A stretch of 44,949 nt of DNA, from positions 1-44,949 of the forward strand of contig NZ_AJZD02000112.1 of NCBI RefSeq assembly GCF_000272105.2, given 5' to 3'. Every line of letters starts with the position of its first letter. Position 1 is the stretch's first letter. The notes under the pieces were generated by a model, which ran no database searches, was not told the DNA's origin, and saw only the letters and a program-made list of their open reading frames with translations. This DNA is from Vibrio splendidus 12E03. Its GTDB lineage: Bacteria; Pseudomonadota; Gammaproteobacteria; Enterobacterales; Vibrionaceae. Shown here piece after piece: positions 8,003 through 17,200 of this stretch. The position numbers and the translations under genes were made by a program.

Positions 8003-8908
8003 CTAGCTCACTGGCATTTGTTCAAAGCGACCTTTCACAAAATCAATGAAGGTTCGAATTCGACTTGGTTGATAGCGGTCTCGATGGTAGATCGCTGAAA
8101 AGTCCACTTTAGGCACCACCCAATCATCAAACACCTGCTCTAGTTGTCCGTCATTGAGTTCTTGCAAGCAATAGATGGTTGGAACACGAATAATTCCATT
8201 GCCTGATTTCGCGCCCTGCACCAACACTCGACCGTTTTTACATTGCAGCCTACCCGTCACATGCACATCAACCGTTTTCTTGGTGTCGTCCACAGCTTGA
8301 AAGCTCCACTTACGCACCGAACCGGTTAAGCAATCATGATGGATCAGCTCTTTAGGGTGATTGGGCCTTCCTTTACGAACGAAATACTCTGGGCTTGCCA
8401 GTGTTCCCATTTCAATGTCCAATAGTTTTCTTGCGATAAAACCCGCATCTTCAAGGCTCCCCATACGAAAAGCGATATCGAAAGCATCTTCAATCATGTC
8501 GACTCGGTTACTACTAAAATCAAGGCTAATACTGATGTCTGGGTAGAGCTGCATAAACTCAGTCACTAGATCCGCAATGATCACTTCACCCAGATAACCG
8601 CCGACACAGTTTACTTTTATGTCGCCGCGCACTTCTTCGACATCGTCCACAGCAGCAATCAACGCTTGGTCTATATTATCTAAGGCTTGTTCGCACCTCG
8701 CGTACAGAGCTTGCCCTGCGTGCGTCAGCCTCAAGGTTCGAGTGGTGCGGATAAACAGTGTCACACCCATCTGTTTTTCCAGGCTACTCACTTGGCGTGA
8801 TACGTGGGAGCGTGACACATCAAGCTCCTCCGCTGCTTTAGTGAAGTTACCTAAACGAGCGATAAGCACGAAAGAACGAATATCAGACAGGTTAATTTGA
8901 TTGAGCAT
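8003..8908 (-). CDS. LysR family transcriptional regulator
   Basis: A 301-residue LysR regulator. The DNA-binding helix-turn-helix is at FTKAAEELDVSRSHVSRQVS (residues ~22-41), followed by the linker helix and an effector-binding domain ending in YQPSRIRTFIDFVKGRF. GGCGG precedes the ATG. It is divergent from the SDR gene at 9119 with 210 bp between the start codons, which suggests local control of that gene. It belongs to the same broad group as the regulators at 4195 and 35709 (all with a TTRTLRL or TTRKVSL segment after the helix-turn-helix), so the three may be paralogues. Confidence 0.92.
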   Translation of the reverse strand: MLNQINLSDIRSFVLIARLGNFTKAAEELDVSRSHVSRQVSSLEKQMGVTLFIRTTRTLRLTHAGQALYARCEQALDNIDQALIAAVDDVEEVRGDIKVNCVGGYLGEVIIADLVTEFMQLYPDISISLDFSSNRVDMIEDAFDIAFRMGSLEDAGFIARKLLDIEMGTLASPEYFVRKGRPNHPKELIHHDCLTGSVRKWSFQAVDDTKKTVDVHVTGRLQCKNGRVLVQGAKSGNGIIRVPTIYCLQELNDGQLEQVFDDWVVPKVDFSAIYHRDRYQPSRIRTFIDFVKGRFEQMPVS

Positions 8909-9118
8909 GACCGCCAGCTTACTAATGAAGTTATGAGATAGACGCTTTTATTGTTGCACTACAGCAACAGTGTTTCAAGTAAAGCGCTATATATCAACAA
9001 TGCTATTTTCCTTAATATACCTCCATCGCAACGAAGCAAGGCACCAAGCACTTGATTCGAATGCACTTAAACAGCACGTCGTAGCCAACCGACGCAATAA
9101 AAGTACAGAGGAAATAAA

Positions 9119-9838
9119 ATGAAAAAACTAATCGTAATTACAGGTGCAAGCTCTGGTATTGGTGAAGCAATCGCTCGTCGTCTAAGCGATGAAGGTCACC
9201 CTCTGCTACTTTTAGCTCGTCGTGTTAACCGCCTTGAAGCGCTGAACCTACCAAACTCACTATCAGTGAAAGTAGACGTAACAGACAAAGCGTCTTTTGA
9301 TGCAGCAATCGCACAAGGTGAAGCGAAGTTTGGTCCTGTCGATGCACTTATCAACAACGCTGGCGCAATGCTTCTTGGTCAAATCGATACTCAAGACGCA
9401 CAAGAGTGGAAGACAATGTTCGATGTGAACGTGATTGGTCTTCTAAACGGCATGCAATCTGTACTTGCTCCGATGATGGAACGCAACACAGGTACTATCA
9501 TCAACATCAGCTCTATCGCGGGTAAGAAAACATTCCCAAGCCATGCAGCTTACTGTGGTACTAAGTTCGCGGTTCACGCTATTTCTGAGAACGTTCGTGA
9601 AGAAGTTGCCGCTTCAAACGTTCGTGTTACTACAATTGCACCGGGTGCTGTAGAAACTGAGCTTCTATCTCACACAACATCTCAAGAGATCAAAGACGAT
9701 TACGATTCTTGGAAAGAAGACATGGGCGGCGTATTGGCAGCTGACGATATTGCACGCGCTGTATCATTCGCTTACCAACAACCACAGAACGTATGTATCC
9801 GTGAAATCGCTCTAGCACCAACTAAGCAACAGCCATAG
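9119..9838 (+). CDS. SDR family oxidoreductase (YdfG-like)
   Basis: A 239-residue classical SDR with TGASSGIG (residues 8-15), LINNAG, the catalytic serine in IINISSIAG and YCGTK as the YxxxK pair. PGAVETEL follows the active site. It resembles the YdfG-like NADP-dependent 3-hydroxy-acid/serine dehydrogenases, but substrate assignment would need more than motifs. AGAGGAAATAAA precedes the ATG. It is divergent from the LysR gene at 8003-8908 and ends at its own terminator. Codon use is of the strongly biased, highly expressed kind compared with neighbouring genes. Confidence 0.92.
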   Translation: MKKLIVITGASSGIGEAIARRLSDEGHPLLLLARRVNRLEALNLPNSLSVKVDVTDKASFDAAIAQGEAKFGPVDALINNAGAMLLGQIDTQDAQEWKTMFDVNVIGLLNGMQSVLAPMMERNTGTIINISSIAGKKTFPSHAAYCGTKFAVHAISENVREEVAASNVRVTTIAPGAVETELLSHTTSQEIKDDYDSWKEDMGGVLAADDIARAVSFAYQQPQNVCIREIALAPTKQQP

Positions 9839-9884
9839 GCCTTTGCTATCGCGACTAAATCAACGATGAAATAAGCGATGAAAT

Positions 9885-9926
9885 AAAAAAGCGCCACGAC
9901 TTAACAAGTCATGGCGCTTTTGTTTT
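9885..9926. terminator. Bidirectional rho-independent terminator
   Basis: AAAAAAGCGCCACGACTT pairs with AAGTCATGGCGCTTTT (one bulge), between the convergent SDR and choice-of-anchor I genes. Confidence 0.9.
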
Positions 9927-9957
9927 GATTCAATCAAATTGTTAGCAATAAGCGAGA

Positions 9958-11769
9958 TTAGAACTCAACTCGGTAAACTGACGTGCTACCACTCACTTCG
10001 TTGCCCACCGCAATAAAGTGGTTATCAGAGCGAGTGAAATACTTGATTGACTCTGGACCTAGGTCACCCGCTTTCGAGTTGTAAGTATCGTTGTCGCAAT
10101 CACCGTCTTCATCAACTTTGGTACACACTGGTTGTGTAAAGCCTCGGTTGTTCAAGTAACTGATGAAACTTGCGCTTTCAGGCTGTGTCACGTCGTAAAC
10201 CATGATGCCACCTTGGCGCTCAAGACCAATAAAAGCATAGTGCTTACCGTTAATCTCAGCGACTTCAATAGCTTCAGGTTCTACCCCTTTATCATCGCTG
10301 CGATCGTCACCGCTTTGGTTGTTATCATTGGTGCTGTTGAAGTTTGCAGGATCTTGATCAAGTACGATTCGAGCAAAATCATCGCCGCTATCAAACACTA
10401 ACTCTCCTGACTCATCCCAGATAGAGAACGAGCGGCTGCCGAATGCTTGAACCTTTTGGTCAGCAGCGAGTGTCCCTTGTGGCTTAATCACCTTAAGACG
10501 TGCAAGTTGCTTGTTGTCTATCAATGCTCCAGCTAATGGGTGGTTAGCATCAACGTCTAACTTCTTGCCGCGTACTTCATCGACATACGCGATACAAAAG
10601 TCTTTTTCCGTGGCGTAGTTTTCGGTGCCTTGATAGTCATCGCCATCCCACTCGAAACCTTTCTCATCACACATTTTTTGCGTGGTCTTGATGCCATATT
10701 CACGACCATCACCTTCGTTCGCAGTCACGATGTAGGTGTTGCCCTCAACACTGTAGCTAGTGATGCTATCTGGCATGTAAAGACCTTCTAACATCGCGTA
10801 ATTTTGTAGATTACCGATGTTTTTGTCTTTGTTTGACGCGTCTAGCTTAGCGTTATCCCAAGGCTTTCCGCCTAGACCAAAAATCGCATCCACATGTGCA
10901 CTCGCCACATCAATCGCGGCCAAAGCGTTGTTCTCTTGAAGGGCAACGTAGAGTTTTCCGTTATCCGCAAACGTTAGGTATTCCGGTTCAAGATCTTGAG
11001 CAATGGTTGCATTTGGCGCAGAGATTCGAACCTTATCGGTTAGCTCTGCATGGCGAGGCTGACCTTGATTGAATGCCTTGAAATCAATCTGAGTGACTGT
11101 CGCTTGCAAAGGACCATTGGTTAAATCCACCAGCGTTACTGAACCTTCAGGATCAATGCTGTAATCCGCATTCGGCTCACCTTCATTTGCAGAGGCAATG
11201 TAGCGACCATCTTTCGAGAAGCTCACCATGTCCGGTAATGCACCAGCCGCATAAGTAGTGATCAGCTCTAACGTGTCTGAACGATAAAGTGCAATAATGC
11301 CGTTTTGTTGCTTGTCGGCATTTTCAATCGCGACAGCAACTAATCCTTGATGAGTCGACACACTGTTCGCTGCACCAATATCAATACCAGAAGCTGCAGC
11401 CGCTGATTGAAGATCAATAGAACCCGCAGATGTTGGTGCGCTGTCAGCGTTCATCGATAACACATCAACTTTCTGAGCTTGAGCGTTCACAACATAAAGC
11501 TTGTCGGTACATGAATCGTAGCTGACGATTTCGGCTGCAGAAGTATCAAACGGGGCGTCGGCAATTGAACGGCTAACTAGGCTGATTCCAGTTACCTCAG
11601 CATTGGAAGCTCTTGGCTGCTCGATCGATTGGCATTGAAGGCTAAAAGCATCAAGTGATGTTTGAGATGGCGTAGCAGTCGTTGGTGATGTTGGTTGAGA
11701 ACAGCCTACTAGAGCAGAACTTACCGCGATAGGCAGTAATAATGCCAGCTTATTAAATTTACGATTCAT
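9958..11769 (-). CDS. Choice-of-anchor I family lipoprotein, beta-propeller-like
   Basis: A 603-residue exported protein. The N-terminus is a lipoprotein signal peptide with lipobox LVGC at Cys23, so mature protein is lipid-anchored in the envelope. The body has repeated propeller-like blade segments such as VSFSKDGRYIASANEGEPN, YLTFADNGKLYVALQ, ITSYSVEGNTYIVTANEGD and KGVEPEAIEVAEINGKHYAF. These are characteristic of choice-of-anchor I proteins, some of which are annotated as PhoX-like alkaline phosphatases. No phosphatase activity is shown by the sequence. GGAGGATAT is a near-perfect ribosome-binding site. It appears to be a single-gene unit. Confidence 0.85.
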   Translation of the reverse strand: MNRKFNKLALLLPIAVSSALVGCSQPTSPTTATPSQTSLDAFSLQCQSIEQPRASNAEVTGISLVSRSIADAPFDTSAAEIVSYDSCTDKLYVVNAQAQKVDVLSMNADSAPTSAGSIDLQSAAAASGIDIGAANSVSTHQGLVAVAIENADKQQNGIIALYRSDTLELITTYAAGALPDMVSFSKDGRYIASANEGEPNADYSIDPEGSVTLVDLTNGPLQATVTQIDFKAFNQGQPRHAELTDKVRISAPNATIAQDLEPEYLTFADNGKLYVALQENNALAAIDVASAHVDAIFGLGGKPWDNAKLDASNKDKNIGNLQNYAMLEGLYMPDSITSYSVEGNTYIVTANEGDGREYGIKTTQKMCDEKGFEWDGDDYQGTENYATEKDFCIAYVDEVRGKKLDVDANHPLAGALIDNKQLARLKVIKPQGTLAADQKVQAFGSRSFSIWDESGELVFDSGDDFARIVLDQDPANFNSTNDNNQSGDDRSDDKGVEPEAIEVAEINGKHYAFIGLERQGGIMVYDVTQPESASFISYLNNRGFTQPVCTKVDEDGDCDNDTYNSKAGDLGPESIKYFTRSDNHFIAVGNEVSGSTSVYRVEF

Positions 11770-11906
11770 ATATCCTCCATAATTTGAATCGCGATTTTAT
11801 GAGGTGGTTATGACAGCTATCTTTCTGTTTTGTTAACAATAGATGACGACAATAGGTCTACTTTACCCTTAACAACAAAGCGTTACAGTGACTAATTCAT
11901 TAACAA

Positions 11907-11946
11907 TAAAAAAAGGCGCACAAGCTGGCTGGTGCTTGAGCGCCTT
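11907..11946 (-). terminator. Rho-independent terminator of the ompW-like gene
   Basis: On the minus strand TAAGGCGC-TCAAGC pairs with GCTTG-T-GCGCCTT, followed by a run of eight T. It lies just after the stop codon. Confidence 0.88.
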
Positions 11947-11964
11947 AGTAAACTGAATCGTGGA

Positions 11965-12606
11965 TTAGAAGTTGTAACCGCCACCGATCATGAATACCCA
12001 TGGGTCGATATCAACGTCTGTTGAGAACTGTTGACCGTTAAACTTATATTTTGCAGTAGTACCGATATCTGCATACCAGACCGATGCATTCAAGAACCAA
12101 TCTTCATTGATCATGTAGTCCATACCGATGTTTGCAGCAAGACCCCAAGAGTCATCAAGAGATAAATCGCTTAAACCTAGATCTTTCGCTCCTTGGTTCA
12201 ATGACTCATCGAAGAATACCGTATAGTTGATACCTGCGCCTACGTAAGGGCGGAAGTCACTATTTGCTTGACCAAAATAGTACTGAACCATGAACGTTGG
12301 TGGTAGGTGTTTTGTATCAGCAATTTCACCTAGGCCAGTAGCAGAAATGTTGTGAGAAAATGGGCTTGCCGCTAGTACTTCAAGGCTGATGTTGTCAGTA
12401 AACATGTAACCGAAAGTCAAACCAAGCTGAGTGTTTGAATCTACAGAGAACTCTGTATTCGGATCATTTAACACAGCACCGCTACTATCATTTGGAGATA
12501 CCGTTGCTGCACCTGCACGGATGATGAAATCACCTTCTTTATGAGCAAGAACATTGGTTGACATAAGAGCCGCAATAACCGCAATACCACATACTGTTTT
12601 TTTCAT
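11965..12606 (-). CDS. ompW: OmpW family outer-membrane protein
   Basis: A 213-residue outer-membrane beta-barrel protein. It has a Sec signal peptide ending NVLA|HKEGDF, then alternating barrel strands with the OmpW hallmarks: FIIRAGAATVSPND at the mature N-terminus, LGLTFGYMFTDNISLEVLAA, HLPPTFMVQYYF, FRPYVGAGINYT, and a terminal strand ending in phenylalanine (MIGGGYNF). OmpW forms a narrow eight-stranded barrel linked to passage of small hydrophobic compounds. Expression in enterobacteria responds to FNR; a matching box lies upstream here. It has its own terminator. Confidence 0.95.
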   Translation of the reverse strand: MKKTVCGIAVIAALMSTNVLAHKEGDFIIRAGAATVSPNDSSGAVLNDPNTEFSVDSNTQLGLTFGYMFTDNISLEVLAASPFSHNISATGLGEIADTKHLPPTFMVQYYFGQANSDFRPYVGAGINYTVFFDESLNQGAKDLGLSDLSLDDSWGLAANIGMDYMINEDWFLNASVWYADIGTTAKYKFNGQQFSTDVDIDPWVFMIGGGYNF

Positions 12607-13007
12607 TATAATTTCCTTTTGGGGGCTTAATCTTTGTTGGTGAATGAGTAATCATTTCTTATTTTGCGTGCAAGGTATCATAGAATAACCCTACTTTATT
12701 GATGGAAATCAATTTGTGAAAAGTTGTGATTATTTATGTAAATTTATATCGACCCGATCACTTTATTCCTTCATTTTATTGACAGTTTTGTAATGCAGCT
12801 TTTCCGTGCGTCATTTTGTTAATCCAATCCCTTCACTTTGTTCGGATCTTTTTTGGATCAAAATAGAGCAAGCCAATATCTCGCACGCATCATTTTGGTG
12901 CAGAACAACAAGAATCAATCTCGCCTCGTATAATATTCAATGAGTTACATTTGGCTTAGTGCTTGCAAGTCTATGTTCATAATCATAAATACATTGAGGT
13001 TCTGACT
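12607..13007. other. Divergent control region between ompW and glgC
   Basis: Besides the FNR-like box, TATAAT at 12929-12934 is a good -10 candidate for glgC, but no recognisable -35 lies 16-18 bp before it. The rest is AT-rich without a coding frame. Confidence 0.45.
12699..12712. promoter_or_regulatory. FNR-like box upstream of ompW
   Basis: TTGATGGAAATCAA is a perfect match to the FNR dyad TTGAT-N4-ATCAA. It is centred about 100 nt before the ompW start codon, and TATGAT at 12677-12682 (minus strand) could be the -10 element. The exact transcription start is not known, so class I or II activation cannot be decided. Confidence 0.7.
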
Positions 13008-14228
13008 ATGCAAGACACTCTAACAATCGTTCTGGCCGGCGGTGTTGGCTCTCGGCTTTCCCCTCTCACCGATAACCGCGCAAAACCTGCGGTACCTTTT
13101 GGTGGCAAATATCGAATCATCGATTTCACTCTCGCGAACTGCTTACACTCTGGGCTACGCCAAATTTTAGTGCTGACTCAGTACAAGTCTCACTCTTTGC
13201 AAAAACATTTGAGAGATGGTTGGTCGGTGCTTAACCCCGAGCTCGGCGAATACATCACCAATGTTCCCCCACAAATGCGAACGGGTGATAGCTGGTACAG
13301 CGGTACTGCCGATGCGATTTATCAAAACTTGTACCTACTTTCGCGCAGTGAAGCCAAGCATGTGGTGGTGTTATCCGGTGACCATATCTATCGCATGGAT
13401 TACGCACCAATGCTCAAGCAGCACAAAAAGAACGAGGCCGACCTAACTGTGGCGTGCATGGAGGTTTCGATTGATGAAGCCAAAGAGTTTGGTGTGATGG
13501 AGATAGATGAATCTCTAGAGATCAATAACTTTACCGAAAAGCCACGTTACCCTGCATGTGTACCTGGTAGGCCAACTCGAAGCATGGCTTCAATGGGTAT
13601 TTACGTCTTTGATAAGGAAGTACTGACTCAAGCACTATTGGCGGATGCAGAAGATCCGAACTCAAGCCACGATTTTGGTAAAGACATCATTCCTAAATTG
13701 GTCGGCAACAACAGTGTTTATGCATACAAGTTTGGGGATGAAGAAGGCCGAGTGACCCAAGATGCGTACTGGAGAGATGTTGGTACTATCGACTCTTATT
13801 ACCAATCCAACATGGACCTGTTAAAACCAGCTTCGCCTATCGATTTATATCAACCTGATTGGGCAATTCGCACCTATGACCAGCAACTGCCACCAGCGCG
13901 AACCATCGCTTCTGTAGAGGGGAACCAAGGGATATTCATCAACTCGATGATCGCGAATGGGGTAGTGATTGAAGGTGGTTCGGCGCAAAACTCTATCTTC
14001 TTCCCTAAAGTGAAAGTCAGTAATGCCGCAATTGTGATTGATAGTATTTTGTTTGAAGATGTTGAGATTGGAAAAAATTGCCACATACAAAACTGCATCA
14101 TCGATAAGAACGTTAAAGTACCAGATGGGACTCAAATTGGCATAGATAGCCTTGCCGACGCCAAGCGCTTCCACATATCAAAACAAGGCGTGATTGTGGT
14201 GCCCTCTTCTTACCAATTTGAAGAGTAA
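13008..14228 (+). CDS. glgC: Glucose-1-phosphate adenylyltransferase
   Basis: A 406-residue ADP-glucose pyrophosphorylase, which makes ADP-glucose from ATP and glucose 1-phosphate for glycogen synthesis. The nucleotide-binding signature GGVGSRLSPLTDNRAKPAVP starts at residue 11, YRIIDFTLANCLHSG follows, and VVVLSGDHIYRMDY, GVMEID, FTEKPRYP and AYWRDVGTIDSYYQSN are all present, then a left-handed beta-helix C-terminal domain (NGVVIEGGS, NCHIQNCIIDKNVKVPDG). The start at 13008 is preferred over the frame's first ATG at 12963 because it matches the family N-terminus and has TTGAGG upstream. No other glg gene is nearby, so this is a detached copy; some Vibrio carry two glgC genes. Confidence 0.95.
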   Translation: MQDTLTIVLAGGVGSRLSPLTDNRAKPAVPFGGKYRIIDFTLANCLHSGLRQILVLTQYKSHSLQKHLRDGWSVLNPELGEYITNVPPQMRTGDSWYSGTADAIYQNLYLLSRSEAKHVVVLSGDHIYRMDYAPMLKQHKKNEADLTVACMEVSIDEAKEFGVMEIDESLEINNFTEKPRYPACVPGRPTRSMASMGIYVFDKEVLTQALLADAEDPNSSHDFGKDIIPKLVGNNSVYAYKFGDEEGRVTQDAYWRDVGTIDSYYQSNMDLLKPASPIDLYQPDWAIRTYDQQLPPARTIASVEGNQGIFINSMIANGVVIEGGSAQNSIFFPKVKVSNAAIVIDSILFEDVEIGKNCHIQNCIIDKNVKVPDGTQIGIDSLADAKRFHISKQGVIVVPSSYQFEE

Positions 14229-14261
14229 CCTTTAACGTTGGCGTAGCTTTGCTTTAAACGA

Positions 14262-14294
14262 AAAAAGGCAGCGAATTCGCTGCCTTCTTATTTA
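14262..14294. terminator. Rho-independent terminator, probably shared
   Basis: AGGCAGCGAATTCGCTGCCT is a perfect 20-nt palindrome flanked by an A-run and by TCTTATTT, between convergent genes. Confidence 0.92.
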
Positions 14295-14349
14295 ATCACA
14301 CAGCTTCAGTTAAGCCTTAACTGTCCATGTATTCGATTAAACAGAAACC

Positions 14350-15780
14350 TTAGAAAGGCCCTAACTCAATCATTTGAGCAATCACAACGGAAACCAAAGC
14401 GCCTACCGACCAAAACAAGAACAACGGCAAGAAGAAACGAACCCACTTGGTGTAAGGCACTTTTGCAATAGCCAATACCGCTAACAAGCCACCATTGGTT
14501 GGGTAAATATAGTTAGAGATACCATCACCCAATTGAGAAGCCAGTGCCGCCACTTGACGAGTCACTTCACCAATATCTGCCAACGGAATAATGATTGGCA
14601 TGGTAATCACCGCTTGGCCACTGCCAGACGGAATGAATAGGTTGATCGCAGCCTGCGAGAAGTAGATCCCTGCTGCTGCCACAAGTTTAGAGCTACCAGA
14701 AATGATCTGTGCAAGATAGAAGATAATAGAATCAACAATCTTCGCGTCTTCCATAATGGTTAGCACTGAACGAGCAAAGAAGATGATCAGTACCGCAACC
14801 AATACATCGCTAACACCTTTGGTCCAGTACTCACAAATCTTGTTCGGAGATAAGCCCGCCACCAAACCTGGAATAATCGCCATCGCCACGAATGCACCTG
14901 CAATCTCAGTGAAGCCGAAACCCATCGTCAACGTGCCGAAGATCATGTATGCGAACACGCCCAAGAACGCGATGCCCGCAAGCTTTTCACGTGTGGTCAG
15001 TGTTTTCGCTTCAACGTTAGATTCGTAGTGATAACCCGTACCGTGCAACAAGCCTTTGGTTGGGTCTTGCTTAACTTTGCGCGCGTAGTTAAGTACATAC
15101 CAAGCACCTGTTAGTAACATGAACATGCCAACAATAAAGCGATACCACATGCCTGAATACATAGGCAGTTCAGCGATAGTGTGTGCGATACCCGTAAAGA
15201 ATGGGTTAGCCAAAGCCGCGGCGAAACCGGCACAACTTGCCAGTAAAACAACACCAAGTGCCGTGATCGCGTCATAGCCAAGCTTGATACAGATCGGGAT
15301 CATCAAAGAGATAAAGATGACATCAAGTTCACGCATACCGGTGAAGGTAACGTTGAAGAAGATCGCCGTCATGATCACAGGTGCAATCACGTACAAGCCC
15401 TGCTTCTTTAGCTTAGTGGTTAATGCAACAACGGATGCGTCTAACAAGCCCATGTGTTTGATAATGCCAAAAGCACCACCCACAAATACCACAACGCCCA
15501 TCACGCCAGAAGCGGATTTGAAGCCTTTAAAAAATGATTCGAAAAAAGAGGCTAATGTTGTTGGGTTGCTGGTCAATTGTGTGTAGCTGTCTGGGTCGAT
15601 AACCGTGCGGCCATTCATGAACAATCGCTCGAATTCACCAGCAGGGATCAAGTAAGTTGCGATTGCAGCAACGATCACCATGATAACCAAAGAGAGAAAC
15701 GGGTGGTTTACTTCTTTCTCCGTCGGCGCTGCGTTACCAGCTTGAGATGTAGGTACGGATGTAGATACCGTAGTCGTCAT
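14350..15780 (-). CDS. YfcC family transporter (DcuC/AbgT-like carrier)
   Basis: A 476-residue inner-membrane carrier of the YfcC family (C4-dicarboxylate anaerobic carrier superfamily). Around twelve hydrophobic helices are evident. Family segments include the early YLIPAGEFER, the NVTFTGMRELDVIF loop, FFTGIAHTIAELPMYSG, and the late FIPSGSGQAVITMPIIIPL and LGDGISNYIYPTNGG, which form the two hairpin-like motifs of this fold. Substrates of the family range over dicarboxylates, amino acids and peptides; none can be inferred here. It is a single-gene unit convergent with glgC. A CRP-like site sits about 340 bp upstream. Confidence 0.9.
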   Translation of the reverse strand: MTTTVSTSVPTSQAGNAAPTEKEVNHPFLSLVIMVIVAAIATYLIPAGEFERLFMNGRTVIDPDSYTQLTSNPTTLASFFESFFKGFKSASGVMGVVVFVGGAFGIIKHMGLLDASVVALTTKLKKQGLYVIAPVIMTAIFFNVTFTGMRELDVIFISLMIPICIKLGYDAITALGVVLLASCAGFAAALANPFFTGIAHTIAELPMYSGMWYRFIVGMFMLLTGAWYVLNYARKVKQDPTKGLLHGTGYHYESNVEAKTLTTREKLAGIAFLGVFAYMIFGTLTMGFGFTEIAGAFVAMAIIPGLVAGLSPNKICEYWTKGVSDVLVAVLIIFFARSVLTIMEDAKIVDSIIFYLAQIISGSSKLVAAAGIYFSQAAINLFIPSGSGQAVITMPIIIPLADIGEVTRQVAALASQLGDGISNYIYPTNGGLLAVLAIAKVPYTKWVRFFLPLFLFWSVGALVSVVIAQMIELGPF

Positions 15781-16144
15781 ATAGACTCCTTATTTGTCAG
15801 CAACTAAGGATCACTTAGCCACCGAGAGGGATTTTTGGAAAAACGAAACCCTTCACGCTGAACTAAGTTCGCGCTAATTTAGGCTGTTTCAAAAAGGCCT
15901 TTGATAGATGGTGCTCTCAAATGTACATAGTGAAGTAGTGAGTACTACTCTCTTTGCGTCCGAGCAAAATGCAGATGTTTAGCCAAGTCAGGCCAAACTG
16001 AATGAGGTCATTACAAGCAGGTAAACAGAAAAGTCTGTTTTGGTAATGCGTTTTTTATCAATTACAAAGACAAGCGGCGCATACTAGCACAACGAGTCAT
16101 TAATTGTCAGAAAAGTGTGATTTTCGTCATATTTTTGGTGAGCA
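15781..16144. other. Intergenic region upstream of yfcC
   Basis: No coding frame is visible. It contains the CRP-like site described separately and otherwise only AT-rich sequence; the yfcC promoter must lie here but I cannot place it. Confidence 0.4.
16116..16131. promoter_or_regulatory. CRP-like site, weak candidate
   Basis: TGTGA-TTTTCG-TCATA resembles TGTGA-N6-TCACA with one mismatch in the second half. It is unusually far (about 340 bp) from the yfcC start, so the assignment is tentative. Confidence 0.3.
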
Positions 16145-16180
16145 ACAAAAAAGCGCCCACTAATAAGCAAGGCGCTTTTC
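16145..16180 (-). terminator. Rho-independent terminator
   Basis: On the minus strand AAAAGCGCC pairs with GGCGCTTTT, followed by a T-tract (TTTTTTGTTG); it follows the stop at 16196. Confidence 0.88.
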
Positions 16181-16195
16181 TGCAATCGAATCGAG

Positions 16196-16780
16196 TTACT
16201 TAGGTGCTAATTCGTAGTTTTCTTGCATCTCATGAGGGGCAATCCCGTACTCATAATCTGCTAAGTAGCCATCCTTATAGACCTTCATTCCCTTCTCATC
16301 CCAGCTCACTTTGATCATCGCCGTGTTGCCATCTTCACTGCCTAACAGCTTCAGCATTTCTGCATCAATCTTAATGGCTTTGATGGTTTTAATACGCTTA
16401 AACGGCTTAAATTCAGTGGTCGAGGTTGGCAAAGAACCGTAGCTGCTGATCCACGTATCTTTAGGTACTAGCCATTGGTTGAAAACATCATCAACAATCG
16501 CTTTCGGCATGCTTGCGATAACAACAGAATCTGTCATTACGTTGTTTGTCTCTAGGCTGTAACCGCCCTTTCCATCCGAAACATAAGTAGGAAAATCAAT
16601 GCCAATTTCAGACTCGGCTGGTAAACGGCCTAAGGTGACCGACTTCTTAACGTACAGTTCTGCCGTTTCAAATTGCTGCATGATCTCAGGGATCTTCTGA
16701 AATTCAACTGGGGCAGCAAAAACATTAAAAGCGAAAGAAAGGGAAGCTGCGATTACAGCGAATTTAACAGGCATTTTCAT
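16196..16780 (-). CDS. Exported protein of unknown function
   Basis: I do not recognise this family. The 194-residue product starts MKMPVKFAVIAASLSFAFNVFA|APVEF, a typical Sec signal peptide, which is why I prefer the ATG at 16780 to the first in-frame start at 16834. The mature part is soluble, of about 170 residues, with only few cysteines and no lipobox, so it should be periplasmic or secreted. It contains no motif I can name. It has its own terminator and no co-directional neighbour, so context gives no hint of function. Confidence 0.75.
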   Translation of the reverse strand: MKMPVKFAVIAASLSFAFNVFAAPVEFQKIPEIMQQFETAELYVKKSVTLGRLPAESEIGIDFPTYVSDGKGGYSLETNNVMTDSVVIASMPKAIVDDVFNQWLVPKDTWISSYGSLPTSTTEFKPFKRIKTIKAIKIDAEMLKLLGSEDGNTAMIKVSWDEKGMKVYKDGYLADYEYGIAPHEMQENYELAPK

Positions 16781-17200
16781 GTTAATAAATCCAAGTTTAA
16801 CGAAGCCGTTAGAGTATCCCGTACTAAAATTCATCTCAATATATCATTGCTCTTTATCTCAGTAATTGTGATATCGACAGAGCAGGTATGTTTTGTTCAC
16901 TAAAATGGATGTGGATTTATAAAAGAAGACTAGAATAAGTATTTGGAGTAATGCGTGATTAGGGCGATAAAAACTAAGTTGAAAGAGTGAATTGGAGTAA
17001 TACTTCAAAGGTGAGGGATTTTTAAACACGTTTGAAATTCACGAAACATAATATGCGATCAGTTCATCGGACTTTCAAGGGAGTAACAAGAGAATATTTG
17101 ATAACACTGAAGTCAATCACACATGTGCTAATTCTCAGTTGGTTAATCTATCCGATGTTTGCTACGTTTAAATGACACAGTCATTGGAAAGGTATGATTT
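16781..17200. other. Intergenic region before the HPF/RaiA gene
   Basis: About 420 bp with no convincing open frame. A hpf promoter must be in it, but no clear -35/-10 pair was found. No repeat or RNA gene was recognised. Confidence 0.4.

Noticed and set aside
10132..10401. Plus-strand 89-residue frame in the choice-of-anchor I gene
   Set aside because: It is antisense to a conserved protein and has no ribosome-binding site or recognisable family.
12929..12934. TATAAT before glgC as a full promoter
   Set aside because: There is no -35 element at 16-18 bp spacing; I list it only as a -10 candidate in the intergenic entry.
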